Shown piece by piece: positions 12,605 to 21,368 of a stretch of 45,427 nucleotides of DNA. Made by a program: the position numbers and the translations under genes. Source of the DNA: Bowdeniella nasicola (GTDB lineage Bacteria; Actinomycetota; Actinomycetes; Actinomycetales; Actinomycetaceae); the NCBI RefSeq assembly GCF_001907295.1, contig NZ_MQVR01000011.1, positions 1 to 45,427 on the forward strand, in the 5' to 3' direction. The first letter of the stretch is position 1. Every line of letters begins with the position of its first letter. The notes under the pieces are model-generated. The model did not search any database. It was not told where the DNA came from and saw only the letters and a list, made by a program, of their open reading frames with translations.

Positions 12605-15294
12605 TGTGGTCCCTCGCGCGCGCCCAAATCCACGCGGGATGGCCCCGGCTAGTCCCCGGCGGCATCGCGCTCATGATCGCGACGGCGATCATTTCGGTCG
12701 CACTCATGTCGGGCACCGTCATTTCCAACGTGGCGATGCGGATGTTTGCCCTCGATTACGGCAATACCGACGTCGTAGTCAGCAATATAACGGGTTCCCT
12801 CGATTCGGCCACGATCGAGGACATCGCGGCCGAGCCGCTCGCGAGCACCGTCGTTGGTGATACGACGGGCGTCGTCGGGGTCGCGCATGACGGGACGGTA
12901 AGCAACGAGCTGTTCGTTCCCACCCAGCCCGAGGAGTTCGCCCGCTATTCCCTCGCCGAAGGGCGCGCCCCGGCCAACGCTGGCGAAGTCGCGCTGACAG
13001 AATCCCAAGCGGAAACCTATGGCGTCGGCCTCGGTGATTCCATCACGATCGCCCTGACGATCCCCGCCGCGAATGCCGATGACGTGACCGCAAAGGATGG
13101 GACCGTCGAGTGCGAGGGCGAGACCTGCAGCCTGCGCGTACCGGTCACGGTGACGGGCTTCGTCCATCCGCCCCCGCTCGTAGTCTCCGAGGTCAGTTGT
13201 CTCGTGCTCTCGCCGGACGATATCGCGGCCTGGCATGATTACGGTGCCCTGCCCGAATCGGTCGACCGCCTGCTTATCTCCTCGCCTGACCCGGCCGGGC
13301 TCATCGCCTCGATCACGGCGAATTATCCGGAGAACATTGCGGCCACGTCGGTGCGCGAAGCCTCCCAGCTTCGCTTCGACGACACGACGGGCAACACTGC
13401 GCTCATCCCCGCGATCGTCATCGTTTTTGCCACGCTCGCCATGGTGGTGGCCGGCCTCATCATCGCCAATACCTTCCACGTCACCGTTGCCCACCGTGTG
13501 CGCCACTATGCGCTGCTGCGCTGCGTCGGAGCCCAGCGTTCGCAGATCCACGGCGCGGTGATGTACGAAGCCGCGGTCGTGGGCCTGGTCGCGGGGCTCA
13601 GCGGCGTGCTCCTCGGCTACGGGCTCATCGCCGCGCTGCTCGCCTATCTCGCGAACCTGCCGACGACGGCAGACCTGTCGATGAGCATCCCGATCTCGGC
13701 CGTCTCCATCGTTGTGCCCGCCCTGATCTCGATCGTGATCTCGCTGATCGCCTCGCTCTGGCCCGCCAATATCGCGACCCGGCAGGAGCCGCTCGAGGTC
13801 CTCAGCGGCGCCGAGACCGCTCCGATGCGACTGCCGACCAAGCTCCGTTTCCGGATAGGCCTGGGGCTCTTCCTCGGCGGCGTGATCGGCCTCGGGGTCT
13901 CGCTCCTGCTACAGCCGTGGCTGCGCACGCTGATCCCCGCGTTCCCGGTCCTACCGCTCACGCTCGGTTTCGTCTGCGTCTTCATCGCCGCGCTCATCGC
14001 GGGCCTCGCGGTCCTCGCGCCCCGCATCCTGCCGCCCATCACCCGCAGCCTCGCGCGCGGCATCGCCGCCATCCTGCCCGGCAATTACCGGGTGCCGATC
14101 CGGCTGACGCAGGCCTCGCTGCAGCAGCAGCCCGGCCGTACGACGGCGGCCACGATGGCGGTCTTCCTTACGACTGCCCTCGTCGCCCTGTCCTCCGTCG
14201 GCACGGCGGTCGTGCGATCCTCGGTGAGCAGCGCCTTCGGAAATCTTTTCGCCTTCGACCTCGAGGTCCATACCGATGGGACGAAGGAAGGCCTATCCGA
14301 ATCGTTCTTCCGCAGCCGGCTCGAGGGGCTGCCGGGCGTCGGCGAGATCGCGATCGGTCGAGCGAGCCACCTCGGGATGGCCTTCGGAACCGATGACGTC
14401 CGCACCGCGATCTCCGTCATCGGTGTGGACCCGGTCGCCGTCACGCTGACGACGAGGATCGAATCGCTCCCGAAATCCATGGGCGACGATGTCCTTGTCA
14501 TCGGCCAGGAGTACGGCATCCCCGAGGAGGTCACCCAAGTGCGGCTGTGGCGCCTGCCTTCGGGAGACCTCCCCCCGGATCACGAACTCTTAGGACCGCC
14601 CGAGGGCGGCAACGATACCGACCCGATGAGCATCGGCGAGATCCCCAAGGACGCCGTCACCCTGCGCGTCGTCCACGCCCCCAGCGGGACGCCCACGATG
14701 CTCACGCGCACCACCTTCGATTCGCTCGTGCCCGACGCGAAGGGTCTCGTCGCACTCGCCCATGTCAATCCCGATGACAGCGCACGGGCCGTGGAATCCG
14801 TGCAGACCGCATTCGCGTCGAGCTCGCTTGGTTCGCCGTTTTGGATCAGTGGCTCCGCCGTCATCCGCGGCGCCGTCGATCAGGTCCTCTCGGTCCTCGT
14901 CGCCGTGGTCGCCGCCCTGCTCGCGATCGCCGTGTTCATCTCCTTTGTCGGCGTCACCAATACGCTGATGCTCTCGGCGATCGAACGCCGCCGCGAGGTC
15001 GCGCTGCTGCGCGCCGTCGGGATGACAAAACGTCAGCTGCGGATGGCACTCGCCAGCGAAGGCTTCCTCATGACCGTCATCGGCACGACGCTCGGGATCG
15101 CGTGCGGCGGCCTCATCGGTGCCGCGGGGTCGGCGTTCATCTTGCACCAGGCCGATGTCCCCGTCGAGTTCTCGCTGCCCCTGCGCTTCCTCGTCCTCCT
15201 CGTGGCGCTCACGGTGCCCGCCGGAATCATCTCGAGCATCCTGCCCGCCCACACGGTGCTGAAGGATTTCCAGGTCGAAGACCTCGCCGAGTGA
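12604..15294 (+). CDS. FtsX/MacB-type ABC transporter permease
   Basis: 896 residues. One membrane segment near residues 15-35, then a large external domain to about 265, a block of three FtsX-type helices (about 270-400), further helices at 420-510, a second external domain (about 540-750) and a C-terminal FtsX triplet (about 755-890) with the family motif ERRREVALLRAVGMTKRQ. The duplicated FtsX layout is common in actinobacterial MacB-like exporters with a single polypeptide. It pairs with the ATPase immediately upstream, with which it shares a TAATG overlap. No MacA-like adaptor is present, as expected for a Gram-positive organism. Confidence 0.9.
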   Translation: MWSLARAQIHAGWPRLVPGGIALMIATAIISVALMSGTVISNVAMRMFALDYGNTDVVVSNITGSLDSATIEDIAAEPLASTVVGDTTGVVGVAHDGTVSNELFVPTQPEEFARYSLAEGRAPANAGEVALTESQAETYGVGLGDSITIALTIPAANADDVTAKDGTVECEGETCSLRVPVTVTGFVHPPPLVVSEVSCLVLSPDDIAAWHDYGALPESVDRLLISSPDPAGLIASITANYPENIAATSVREASQLRFDDTTGNTALIPAIVIVFATLAMVVAGLIIANTFHVTVAHRVRHYALLRCVGAQRSQIHGAVMYEAAVVGLVAGLSGVLLGYGLIAALLAYLANLPTTADLSMSIPISAVSIVVPALISIVISLIASLWPANIATRQEPLEVLSGAETAPMRLPTKLRFRIGLGLFLGGVIGLGVSLLLQPWLRTLIPAFPVLPLTLGFVCVFIAALIAGLAVLAPRILPPITRSLARGIAAILPGNYRVPIRLTQASLQQQPGRTTAATMAVFLTTALVALSSVGTAVVRSSVSSAFGNLFAFDLEVHTDGTKEGLSESFFRSRLEGLPGVGEIAIGRASHLGMAFGTDDVRTAISVIGVDPVAVTLTTRIESLPKSMGDDVLVIGQEYGIPEEVTQVRLWRLPSGDLPPDHELLGPPEGGNDTDPMSIGEIPKDAVTLRVVHAPSGTPTMLTRTTFDSLVPDAKGLVALAHVNPDDSARAVESVQTAFASSSLGSPFWISGSAVIRGAVDQVLSVLVAVVAALLAIAVFISFVGVTNTLMLSAIERRREVALLRAVGMTKRQLRMALASEGFLMTVIGTTLGIACGGLIGAAGSAFILHQADVPVEFSLPLRFLVLLVALTVPAGIISSILPAHTVLKDFQVEDLAE

Positions 15295-15395
15295 GCTTGC
15301 CGCCGCAATCCACAGGCGTCTCTCCCTGACGCTCTGCTCCCCTGGCCGCAGCCGCTCGGCGCCCTCCGGCGTGCCGCCCGCGCCACAGTGGGTGC

Positions 15396-18353
15396 ATGGC
15401 CGTTGTGTTGTCGTGCGTTGCAGGACCCGATCGCGGGTTCGCGACCGTCCTGTCCCCCGGGACCCACACGATTGGCCGGGCAGGCACGATCGAACTGCGC
15501 GACCCGACCGTCTCGCGCATCCACGCCACGATCCGGCTCGATGCCCGCGGCGTGCGGCTCGCCTATCCCGACCTCCCCTGGCGCCGGCTCCCCGTCGACC
15601 GCAAGCGGGTGCGCCTGCGGTTCGGCGACACCACCATGACGATCCAACACCTGCGGCCAGGCCGCTTTACGTCCGCCTTTGACGCGCAGGTGATGATGCG
15701 TGTCGGCGCGCCCGCCCTCATCTGCCTAGCGATGATCCCGATGGCCCTGTCGGGCCCGGCGTGGCGGTGGGCGATGGTCGCCCTGCCGGGCTTCATGGCG
15801 CTCGCGGGCTGGCTGTCGTTGCGCCAGTCGCGCCGCTCTACCCGCCGCGGCCGGCTCCTGCCCGTCGCCCCCGAAGATGTGCTCATCCATGTTCTGCTCG
15901 GCGAACGCGGCTCCGATGAGCGCGTGGTGCCGCGCTGCCTGACTTCTGATGTCCTGTGGGAAAGCGGTGAAGCGTGGAGCATCCTTGGACCGGACACGCA
16001 AGGCCACGCGATGTGGCTCGCCGGCTGGCTCGCCGCCACTCATCGCCGAGAAACCCTCGGCGTCGCCAGCCCGTGGATCAATACCGCCGACGACGACAGC
16101 GACATCGTCGTGACGTTCCTGCCGCACGATGCGGCCCTCACGCCGAGCCCCGGACAGGTCGTTGTCACCTACGGCGGCCCCCTGCCGTGGGCAGTCCCGA
16201 TTCCGATGCGCCGCCGCGCCCGCCTCCCGCAGGGCACCAAGCGCTGGATTTCGGCCCTCGCCGACGCCCTGATGCAGGACGAGGCCGCCGCCAGCCTTCC
16301 GACGCGGACCGCACTGGGCGACATCCTCGAGCTCACCACTCCCGCTGTCCGTCGGCGATGGGATGCGACAACCCTGGGCAGCACGCTCGCCATTCCCATC
16401 GGAAGCGATGAGGACGGCACCGCCATCCTCGACCTTGCGGCAGAAGGACCCCACGCCCTCGTCGCGGGCACCACGGGATCAGGAAAGTCCGAGCTCCTGA
16501 CGACGTGGTTGCTCGCCCTCGCGGCGACGTTCTCACCTGCCACCCTCACGTTCCTGCTCGTCGACTTCAAAGGCGGCGCAGCCTTCGGCCCCCTTGCCCG
16601 CCTGCCCCATACGATCGGCGTCCTGACCGACCTCGACATGTCCGACACCATACGGGCGCTCACGTCCCTTACCGCTCAGCTGAAGCGGCGCGAGGAAATC
16701 TTCGTGCGCTACGGCGTGCGATCCCTGTCGGAGTACTCCGTACTCGACGACGCCGATAAACCCGACCTGCCTCGGATCCTTGTTGTCATCGACGAATTCC
16801 AAGCGCTCGCCTCCGATGCCCCCGATGTCCTCGACCAATTCGTCCGGCTCGCGACGCAGGGGCGATCGCTTGGAGTGCACCTCATCGCGGCAACCCAACG
16901 CCCGGCAGGCGCGGTCACTCCCGCCATGCGCGCCAATATGCCGCTGCGGCTGTGCCTGCGCGTGACCACGCCCGCCGACTCTTCAGACGTCCTCGACTCC
17001 CCCGCCGCAGCCGAGCTTCCCGCCATCCCCGGCCGGCTCATCGCCGCAGGACACGCCACCCGCACCCTGCAGTGTGCCTGGGCTGGTCCCTTGACCGAGG
17101 TCGAGGCGCTCGTCAGCGACCTTTCTGCCCAGTGGGCGATCCGGGGGGGCGGGCACGTCAGCGTGCCGTGGGCACCGACGCTCCCGGCACGCGTGACACT
17201 CGAGCAGTGTGATGGCGCGTGGGGGCGCGCCGACGAGCCGGAACTCCTTCGCCACACATCGTTCACGCCAACCTCGCGGCACCTCATGGTGATCGGAGGT
17301 GCAGAAAGTGGCCGCAGTACGACGGCCAGGCTCGCCGCCCACCAGTTGTCCGCAGCCGGCGAGCACGTCGTGTTCGTGACCTCCCAAGACATTGCGTGGC
17401 CGGGGATCGATACCGTCGCCCTGCACGATATCCACCTGTCACGTATTCTCGTCGAGGCGGCACAAAGCGAACCGTCACGACTCTTGATCGTCATCGACGA
17501 TCTGCATCACTGGCGGGCAGCGCTCGATGACGCGTTAGGACCGGGCACCGGCAACGACTACGTCGAGCGGCTCACGCGCTGTGCTGCGCGCTTCATCGCA
17601 GTCGGCGATACTTCGCTTGCGACGGCACGATTCGCCGCGGCATTCCCGGAACGATTGGTCCTCGCTGGCCTCGATGCCGTCAACCTCTCCGTGTGCGGGG
17701 TCCCCAACCGTATGTCGCCCGGGCCTGGCGCAGGCCGGGCCTTCCACATCCCTACCGGGCGCGCGATCCAGCTGGCGCTCCCCGAAGATCCTGTCCCACT
17801 GCGTGCCGCTCGCCAGCCACGATTCCGTTCGCTTCCCACCGGCACCCCTAACGCGCCTGCCGGTTTCGCCGGCTGGTCGCTGCCTGCCGCAGCGCCTTGG
17901 GCGCCACGAATCACGACGTCGGTCCTCATCATCGGACCTGCGGGATCAGGCCGAACCACCGCAGCGCATACCCTCGCGGCGATCTGCCGCCAGCAGGGGC
18001 GGCGTGCCCAGGTCATCGATAACGCGAGCGCGATGGACGAGCGGCTCATGGCCCCGGTTGATTGCGATGACGTGTTGATTGTGGCGAGTGATCCGGCGAC
18101 GGTCACCTATGCGGCCGCGGGTCCGCTCGCGGCGCTCAAGACGAGCAGTAGCCTGCTGCTCCTGAACCCACAGCGTATGACGCGCGTTGCGGGGATGAGC
18201 TTTCCGATTCCCGGTTGGGTATACGCGCAGTGCCCTGCAATGAATCACCCCGGACGGGGCGTCTGGATCGATGGCTACGGTGCCACGATTATCCAGCTGG
18301 CTAGTCGAATTTCGTCGGGCGATCCTCGACTCCCAAAAAGGCCCGCGTGCTAG
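15396..18353 (+). CDS. FHA-FtsK/SpoIIIE (EssC/EccC-like) ATPase, apparently orphan
   Basis: 985 residues. Residues 1-85 form an FHA domain (GRAGTIELRDPTVSRIHATI, phosphothreonine-binding Arg/Ser/His pattern). Two membrane helices follow near 98-142. Three FtsK-like modules come next: first P-loop GTTGSGKSE near 357-365 with Walker B ILVVIDEF near 461; second GGAESGRST near 634-642 with LLIVIDDL near 696; third GPAGSGRTT near 847-855. Lys is replaced by Arg in the second and third P-loops, so only the first is likely to hydrolyse ATP normally. The plan matches EssC/EccC motor proteins of type VII secretion, but no WXG100 substrate, EsaA/EccB-E or mycosin gene is in the window. ATG 15396 lies 6 bases after CACAGT. 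The 3' end overlaps the convergent gene by 53 bases. Confidence 0.9.
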   Translation: MAVVLSCVAGPDRGFATVLSPGTHTIGRAGTIELRDPTVSRIHATIRLDARGVRLAYPDLPWRRLPVDRKRVRLRFGDTTMTIQHLRPGRFTSAFDAQVMMRVGAPALICLAMIPMALSGPAWRWAMVALPGFMALAGWLSLRQSRRSTRRGRLLPVAPEDVLIHVLLGERGSDERVVPRCLTSDVLWESGEAWSILGPDTQGHAMWLAGWLAATHRRETLGVASPWINTADDDSDIVVTFLPHDAALTPSPGQVVVTYGGPLPWAVPIPMRRRARLPQGTKRWISALADALMQDEAAASLPTRTALGDILELTTPAVRRRWDATTLGSTLAIPIGSDEDGTAILDLAAEGPHALVAGTTGSGKSELLTTWLLALAATFSPATLTFLLVDFKGGAAFGPLARLPHTIGVLTDLDMSDTIRALTSLTAQLKRREEIFVRYGVRSLSEYSVLDDADKPDLPRILVVIDEFQALASDAPDVLDQFVRLATQGRSLGVHLIAATQRPAGAVTPAMRANMPLRLCLRVTTPADSSDVLDSPAAAELPAIPGRLIAAGHATRTLQCAWAGPLTEVEALVSDLSAQWAIRGGGHVSVPWAPTLPARVTLEQCDGAWGRADEPELLRHTSFTPTSRHLMVIGGAESGRSTTARLAAHQLSAAGEHVVFVTSQDIAWPGIDTVALHDIHLSRILVEAAQSEPSRLLIVIDDLHHWRAALDDALGPGTGNDYVERLTRCAARFIAVGDTSLATARFAAAFPERLVLAGLDAVNLSVCGVPNRMSPGPGAGRAFHIPTGRAIQLALPEDPVPLRAARQPRFRSLPTGTPNAPAGFAGWSLPAAAPWAPRITTSVLIIGPAGSGRTTAAHTLAAICRQQGRRAQVIDNASAMDERLMAPVDCDDVLIVASDPATVTYAAAGPLAALKTSSSLLLLNPQRMTRVAGMSFPIPGWVYAQCPAMNHPGRGVWIDGYGATIIQLASRISSGDPRLPKRPAC

Positions 18354-18711
18354 CGGGCAGCAGTCCCCAAATTCCCACGACCGACAGCAGGCCGAGCGCG
18401 CTGAGCCACCACGACCTGTTTCCGATCGTGAAGAGGAAGGAGAACGCTTCGACTAAGAACAGCACGAGCAACGGGGCGCGGGCGAACTTCTTCTTCCGTA
18501 CGATCCCGTACGTCGCGGCCGCCAGGCAGAGCCCCATGACGAGCGCTGCGGTGGCCATGATGCGCAGCAGTTCGACGAACTTCGGTTCGCTCATCGAGTC
18601 GATCCACCACGAAATACCGATGTAGAGGAAGCCCGCAGCGTGCAGCGCTCCGATGGCGACGGATGCCCGCAACGGGTTCGGCATCGTCCGAAGAGAGTCA
18701 GCAACGCTCAT
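18301..18711 (-). CDS. small four-helix membrane protein, unknown function
   Basis: 136 residues from the ATG at 18711 (MSVADSLRTMPNPLR). Four hydrophobic helices can be seen: AIGALHAAGFLYIGISWW, IMATAALVMGLCLAAATYG, LLVLFLVEAFSFLFTIG and WLSALGLLSVVGIWGLL. The frame stays open upstream to 18876 but that stretch is not protein-like; TATGCT lies exactly 6 bases before the chosen ATG. I do not recognise a named family. The last 53 bases overlap the end of the FHA-FtsK gene in the convergent direction. Confidence 0.72.
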   Translation of the reverse strand: MSVADSLRTMPNPLRASVAIGALHAAGFLYIGISWWIDSMSEPKFVELLRIMATAALVMGLCLAAATYGIVRKKKFARAPLLVLFLVEAFSFLFTIGNRSWWLSALGLLSVVGIWGLLPASTRAFLGVEDRPTKFD

Positions 18712-18786
18712 CCCCCTAGCATAACGACGTTGTCCAGCGGCCTGGCACGCGTAGGTGACAAAAAATTGTCCGGATAGTAAACGGCG

Positions 18787-18802
18787 TGTGAGAAACTGCA
18801 CC
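18787..18802. promoter_or_regulatory. CRP-like site upstream of whiB1
   Basis: TGTGAGAAACTGCACC resembles the cAMP-receptor-protein consensus TGTGA-N6-TCACA, with a full left half and a degenerate right half. It also resembles the CRP (Rv3676) site upstream of Mycobacterium tuberculosis whiB1 (AGTGAGATAGCCCACG, from memory). It lies about 143 bases before the whiB start. A CCACTC-N7-GAGTGG dyad follows directly at 18801-18819. Confidence 0.4.
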
Positions 18803-18944
18803 ACTCCTTGATCGAGTGGAGTGGACCGGGACTCTTGTGCCCCCGGGACATTAGTGCGAAGCTTGTCATCAGACATTCACACGATGACGTTGAGTTGTGC
18901 TCCGTCATGTGTTGGAGGCAACTCAATTCACTTGAGGAGATGAG

Positions 18945-19193
18945 ATGGACTGGCGTCACCGGGCTAAGTGCTTGACCGAGGATCCGGAGCTCTTCTTCCC
19001 CATTGGTAATACGGGCCCTGCCCTAACCCAAATTGAGGAAGCCAAGGCTGTTTGCCGGCAGTGCGAGGTCATGGATACCTGCCTCAAGTGGGCCCTCGAA
19101 AACGGCCAGGATTCTGGCGTCTGGGGCGGCATGAGCGAGGATGAGCGTCGCGCGCTCAAGCGCCGGACTGCTCGCGCCCGCCGCGCTAGCTAA
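18945..19193 (+). CDS. whiB1: WhiB-family iron-sulfur transcription regulator, WhiB1-like
   Basis: 82 residues. Four cluster-ligating cysteines Cys9, Cys37, Cys40 and Cys46 (CX2CX5C triplet) and the GVWGG turn (58-62) are present, followed by a basic C-terminal tail (RRALKRRTARARR) that contacts DNA. WhiB1 proteins carry a nitric-oxide-sensitive 4Fe-4S cluster and bind the housekeeping sigma factor region 4. The ATG follows GAGGAG at a suitable distance, so this gene has a conventional leader, and more than 200 bases of upstream regulatory DNA. The neighbour on the other side is pdtaS, the same pairing as Rv3219-Rv3220c in M. tuberculosis, which supports the WhiB1 assignment. Confidence 0.94.
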   Translation: MDWRHRAKCLTEDPELFFPIGNTGPALTQIEEAKAVCRQCEVMDTCLKWALENGQDSGVWGGMSEDERRALKRRTARARRAS

Positions 19194-19214
19194 ATCGCGA
19201 ATTACTTCCCGATA

Positions 19215-19253
19215 AAAGATTTCCGGCCCGCACAAAGCGGGCCGGAAATCTTT
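19215..19253. terminator. bidirectional intrinsic terminator between whiB1 and pdtaS
   Basis: A perfect 16-bp stem (AAAGATTTCCGGCCCG, 19215-19230, and its complement at 19238-19253) encloses a 7-base loop. A-rich and T-rich ends flank both sides, allowing termination in either direction. The right arm overlaps the pdtaS stop codon. Confidence 0.9.
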
Positions 19254-20718
19254 ATTCCCCGTCCGACGAATTTCGGCTGCACAAATGGACGTGAACGACG
19301 ACCTCGGTACCGCCTGAGGGCCGCGGAATCCAGTTAATTGTCCCGCGCAGCTCACCTTGCACAAGGGTCCGGACAATCTGCGTGCCAAGCCCCGTACCGG
19401 GCCCCGCATTGCTCACGCCGGTGCCCGAATCGCGGACATAGACCGTAAGGTCACAGTCATCGCGACGCGCCTCGATCTCGATCTCGCCGCCTGAGCCCTC
19501 ATAGCCGTGCTCGACAGCGTTCGATACGAGTTCCATCAATACGACCGACAGACTCGTTGCCACATCGGCGCCGACAAAGCCGAAGGAACCGAGCACTTTC
19601 GTGGTCGGGTGGTCCCCCGGGGATGCCACATCGGCCGCCAGGCGCAGCACGCGTACGAAGACATTGTCGAAGTCGACGGTCTCGTCGATCGTCTGTGAGA
19701 GCGTCTCGTGGACCGTCGCGATCGTGGCGACGCGGCGCATCGCCTCCCCGAGTGCTTCACGGGTCTCATCGGAGTTCGAGCGACGCGCCTGCAGGCGCAA
19801 CAGGGCCGCCACGGTCTGGAGATTGTTCTTGACGCGATGGTGGATCTCGCGGATCGTCGCGTCCTTCGTGAGCAGTTCGCGCTCGCGGCGCCGCACCTCG
19901 GAGACATCGCGCACGAGGAGGACCGCTCCGCGGCGTTCGCCATGTTCGGTAATCGGCTGCGCCCGCAGCGTCAGCGACACCCCATAACTTTCGACCTCCG
20001 TGAGCCAAGCGGCCCGGCCCATGAGCACGACGGGCAGGGTCTCATCGACCAGGGAGTGCGCCTCGATGATGTCGGAGACGGCTTCCGCGAGGTTGCGGCC
20101 GTTCATATTGCCCTGGACCCCTAGGCGGTGGAAGCAGCTCAGGGCATTCGGGGAGGCGTACTGTACGGCGCCATCGGCGTCGAGCCGGACCATGCCATCG
20201 CCAACACGCGGCATGCCGCGCCGGAAACCGGGGACCGAAGACGAGGGGAATTCGCCGCGCGTCATCATCGCGCACAGGTCGTCGGCCGCGCTTTGGTAGT
20301 TGCGCTCGAGCCGCGACTGACTGCGGGCCGTACCGAGGTTTGCCTCCCGGGAGACGACGGCGATCGCTTTGCCCTCGAAGAGCACCGGGACGAGGTCTTC
20401 GCGCACCGCATAGGACCCGGTCCACCGGGGTTCTTCGGAGCGACGGATTGTGCCCGCGGCCATCGTTTCTTCGAGCAGGGAGCGGCGTCCTTCGGGAACG
20501 TGTCGGCCGACGACATCATCGTGGTGGACGGTCGAACCCGTCGACGGGCGGCAGTGCGCGACCGCGGTAAACCCTTCGCCGTCGGGGACCCACAAGACGA
20601 GATCTGCGAAGGCGAGGTCGGAGATGATCTGCCAGTCACCCACAAGGAGATGGAGCCATTCCACCTGTTTCGGATCGAAGCCGCCGAGGCGACGGATGAG
20701 ATCGTTTAGATTCGACAC
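19252..20718 (-). CDS. pdtaS: PdtaS-type HisKA_2 sensor histidine kinase
   Basis: 488 residues. A GAF-like domain occupies about 1-155, a PAS domain about 170-275, and the HisKA_2/HWE-type kinase follows with EIHHRVKNNLQTVAALLRLQ (phospho-acceptor His294 or its neighbour) and a HATPase region (VLMELVSNAVEHGYEG, DSGTGV, GTGLGTQIV). This is a soluble cytosolic kinase whose usual partner is the RNA-binding ANTAR regulator PdtaR, not encoded in this window. In M. tuberculosis PdtaS senses nitric oxide and copper as part of a signalling cascade. The GTG at 20718 has no Shine-Dalgarno site; TAGGCT lies 6 bases upstream, with AAGACA 16 bases further. Adjacent to whiB1, as in mycobacteria. Confidence 0.92.
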   Translation of the reverse strand: MSNLNDLIRRLGGFDPKQVEWLHLLVGDWQIISDLAFADLVLWVPDGEGFTAVAHCRPSTGSTVHHDDVVGRHVPEGRRSLLEETMAAGTIRRSEEPRWTGSYAVREDLVPVLFEGKAIAVVSREANLGTARSQSRLERNYQSAADDLCAMMTRGEFPSSSVPGFRRGMPRVGDGMVRLDADGAVQYASPNALSCFHRLGVQGNMNGRNLAEAVSDIIEAHSLVDETLPVVLMGRAAWLTEVESYGVSLTLRAQPITEHGERRGAVLLVRDVSEVRRRERELLTKDATIREIHHRVKNNLQTVAALLRLQARRSNSDETREALGEAMRRVATIATVHETLSQTIDETVDFDNVFVRVLRLAADVASPGDHPTTKVLGSFGFVGADVATSLSVVLMELVSNAVEHGYEGSGGEIEIEARRDDCDLTVYVRDSGTGVSNAGPGTGLGTQIVRTLVQGELRGTINWIPRPSGGTEVVVHVHLCSRNSSDGE

Positions 20719-20801
20719 ACTCCAAGCCTAGCGCCGCCATCGTCGCTGTCTTGCCTCCTCGCGGTAGCCTTGAAGGAACATGTCCTCGGTTAGGAGCTTT
20801 G

Positions 20802-21296
20802 ATGCATTTCTCGACCTCCGTCGCATACCCTGCCACGACGAATCGCGTGAGCGAGCTGTGGCGGGATGAATCGTTCCAGCAGGCCAAGGCCCGCCGCGCC
20901 GGCGCGACGAAAGCCGACGTGACGATCCAGGGCGAATCGGACCTGACCGTGACGATCCGGGCCGAGATCCCCGCGAACCTCCTGCCGCAGGCGGCGCGCC
21001 GATTCGTCGGCGACACGCTCGATGTCACCATCGTGGAGGCGTGGCAGGCGCCGCGCGAGGACGTCCGCCGGTCGGGAACACTGAACCTCGATATTGCGGG
21101 CGCACCGGTACGGGTACGCGGCCGGATGGAGTTGTTGCCGGTGAGCGATGGCTCCTGCACGCGCACGATCGACGGCGAGGTTAAGGCCTCGGTACCGCTG
21201 TTTTCGGGTCCGATCGAGCGAGCGGCCGTCGGCGCCGTCGATGACGTCGTCGAGGCTGAAAAGGCGATCGCGGTCGAATTTTTGACCGCCGAGTAA
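20802..21296 (+). CDS. DUF2505-family protein
   Basis: 164 residues. The N-terminus (MHFSTSVAYPATTNRVSELW) and the central pattern of alternating strands match the DUF2505 family, which has a START-like/SRPBCC lipid- or ligand-binding appearance; function is unknown. The ATG at 20802 is preceded by AGGAG at 8 bases. It diverges from pdtaS across 83 bases and converges on putA, from which it is separated by a strong hairpin. No catalytic residues can be named. Confidence 0.8.
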   Translation: MHFSTSVAYPATTNRVSELWRDESFQQAKARRAGATKADVTIQGESDLTVTIRAEIPANLLPQAARRFVGDTLDVTIVEAWQAPREDVRRSGTLNLDIAGAPVRVRGRMELLPVSDGSCTRTIDGEVKASVPLFSGPIERAAVGAVDDVVEAEKAIAVEFLTAE

Positions 21297-21310
21297 CCCG
21301 CACGTAAAAA

Positions 21311-21356
21311 CACGTCGGCCCGCGTCAGCTCTTCAGGAGCGACGCGGGCCGACGTG
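21311..21356 (-). terminator. intrinsic terminator of putA
   Basis: A 16-bp perfect stem (21311-21326 with 21341-21356) continues inward, after one bulged base, with GCTC-TTCAG-GAGC. Read on the minus strand it is followed by TTTTT (21310-21306), the classic arrangement for terminating putA. It probably also slows read-through from the DUF2505 gene. Confidence 0.9.
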
Positions 21357-21368
21357 CGATGTGGCCGC

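Noticed and set aside
15396-18711. Complete type VII secretion locus
   Set aside because: Only the EssC/EccC-like motor is present; no WXG100, membrane-channel or protease components are seen around it.
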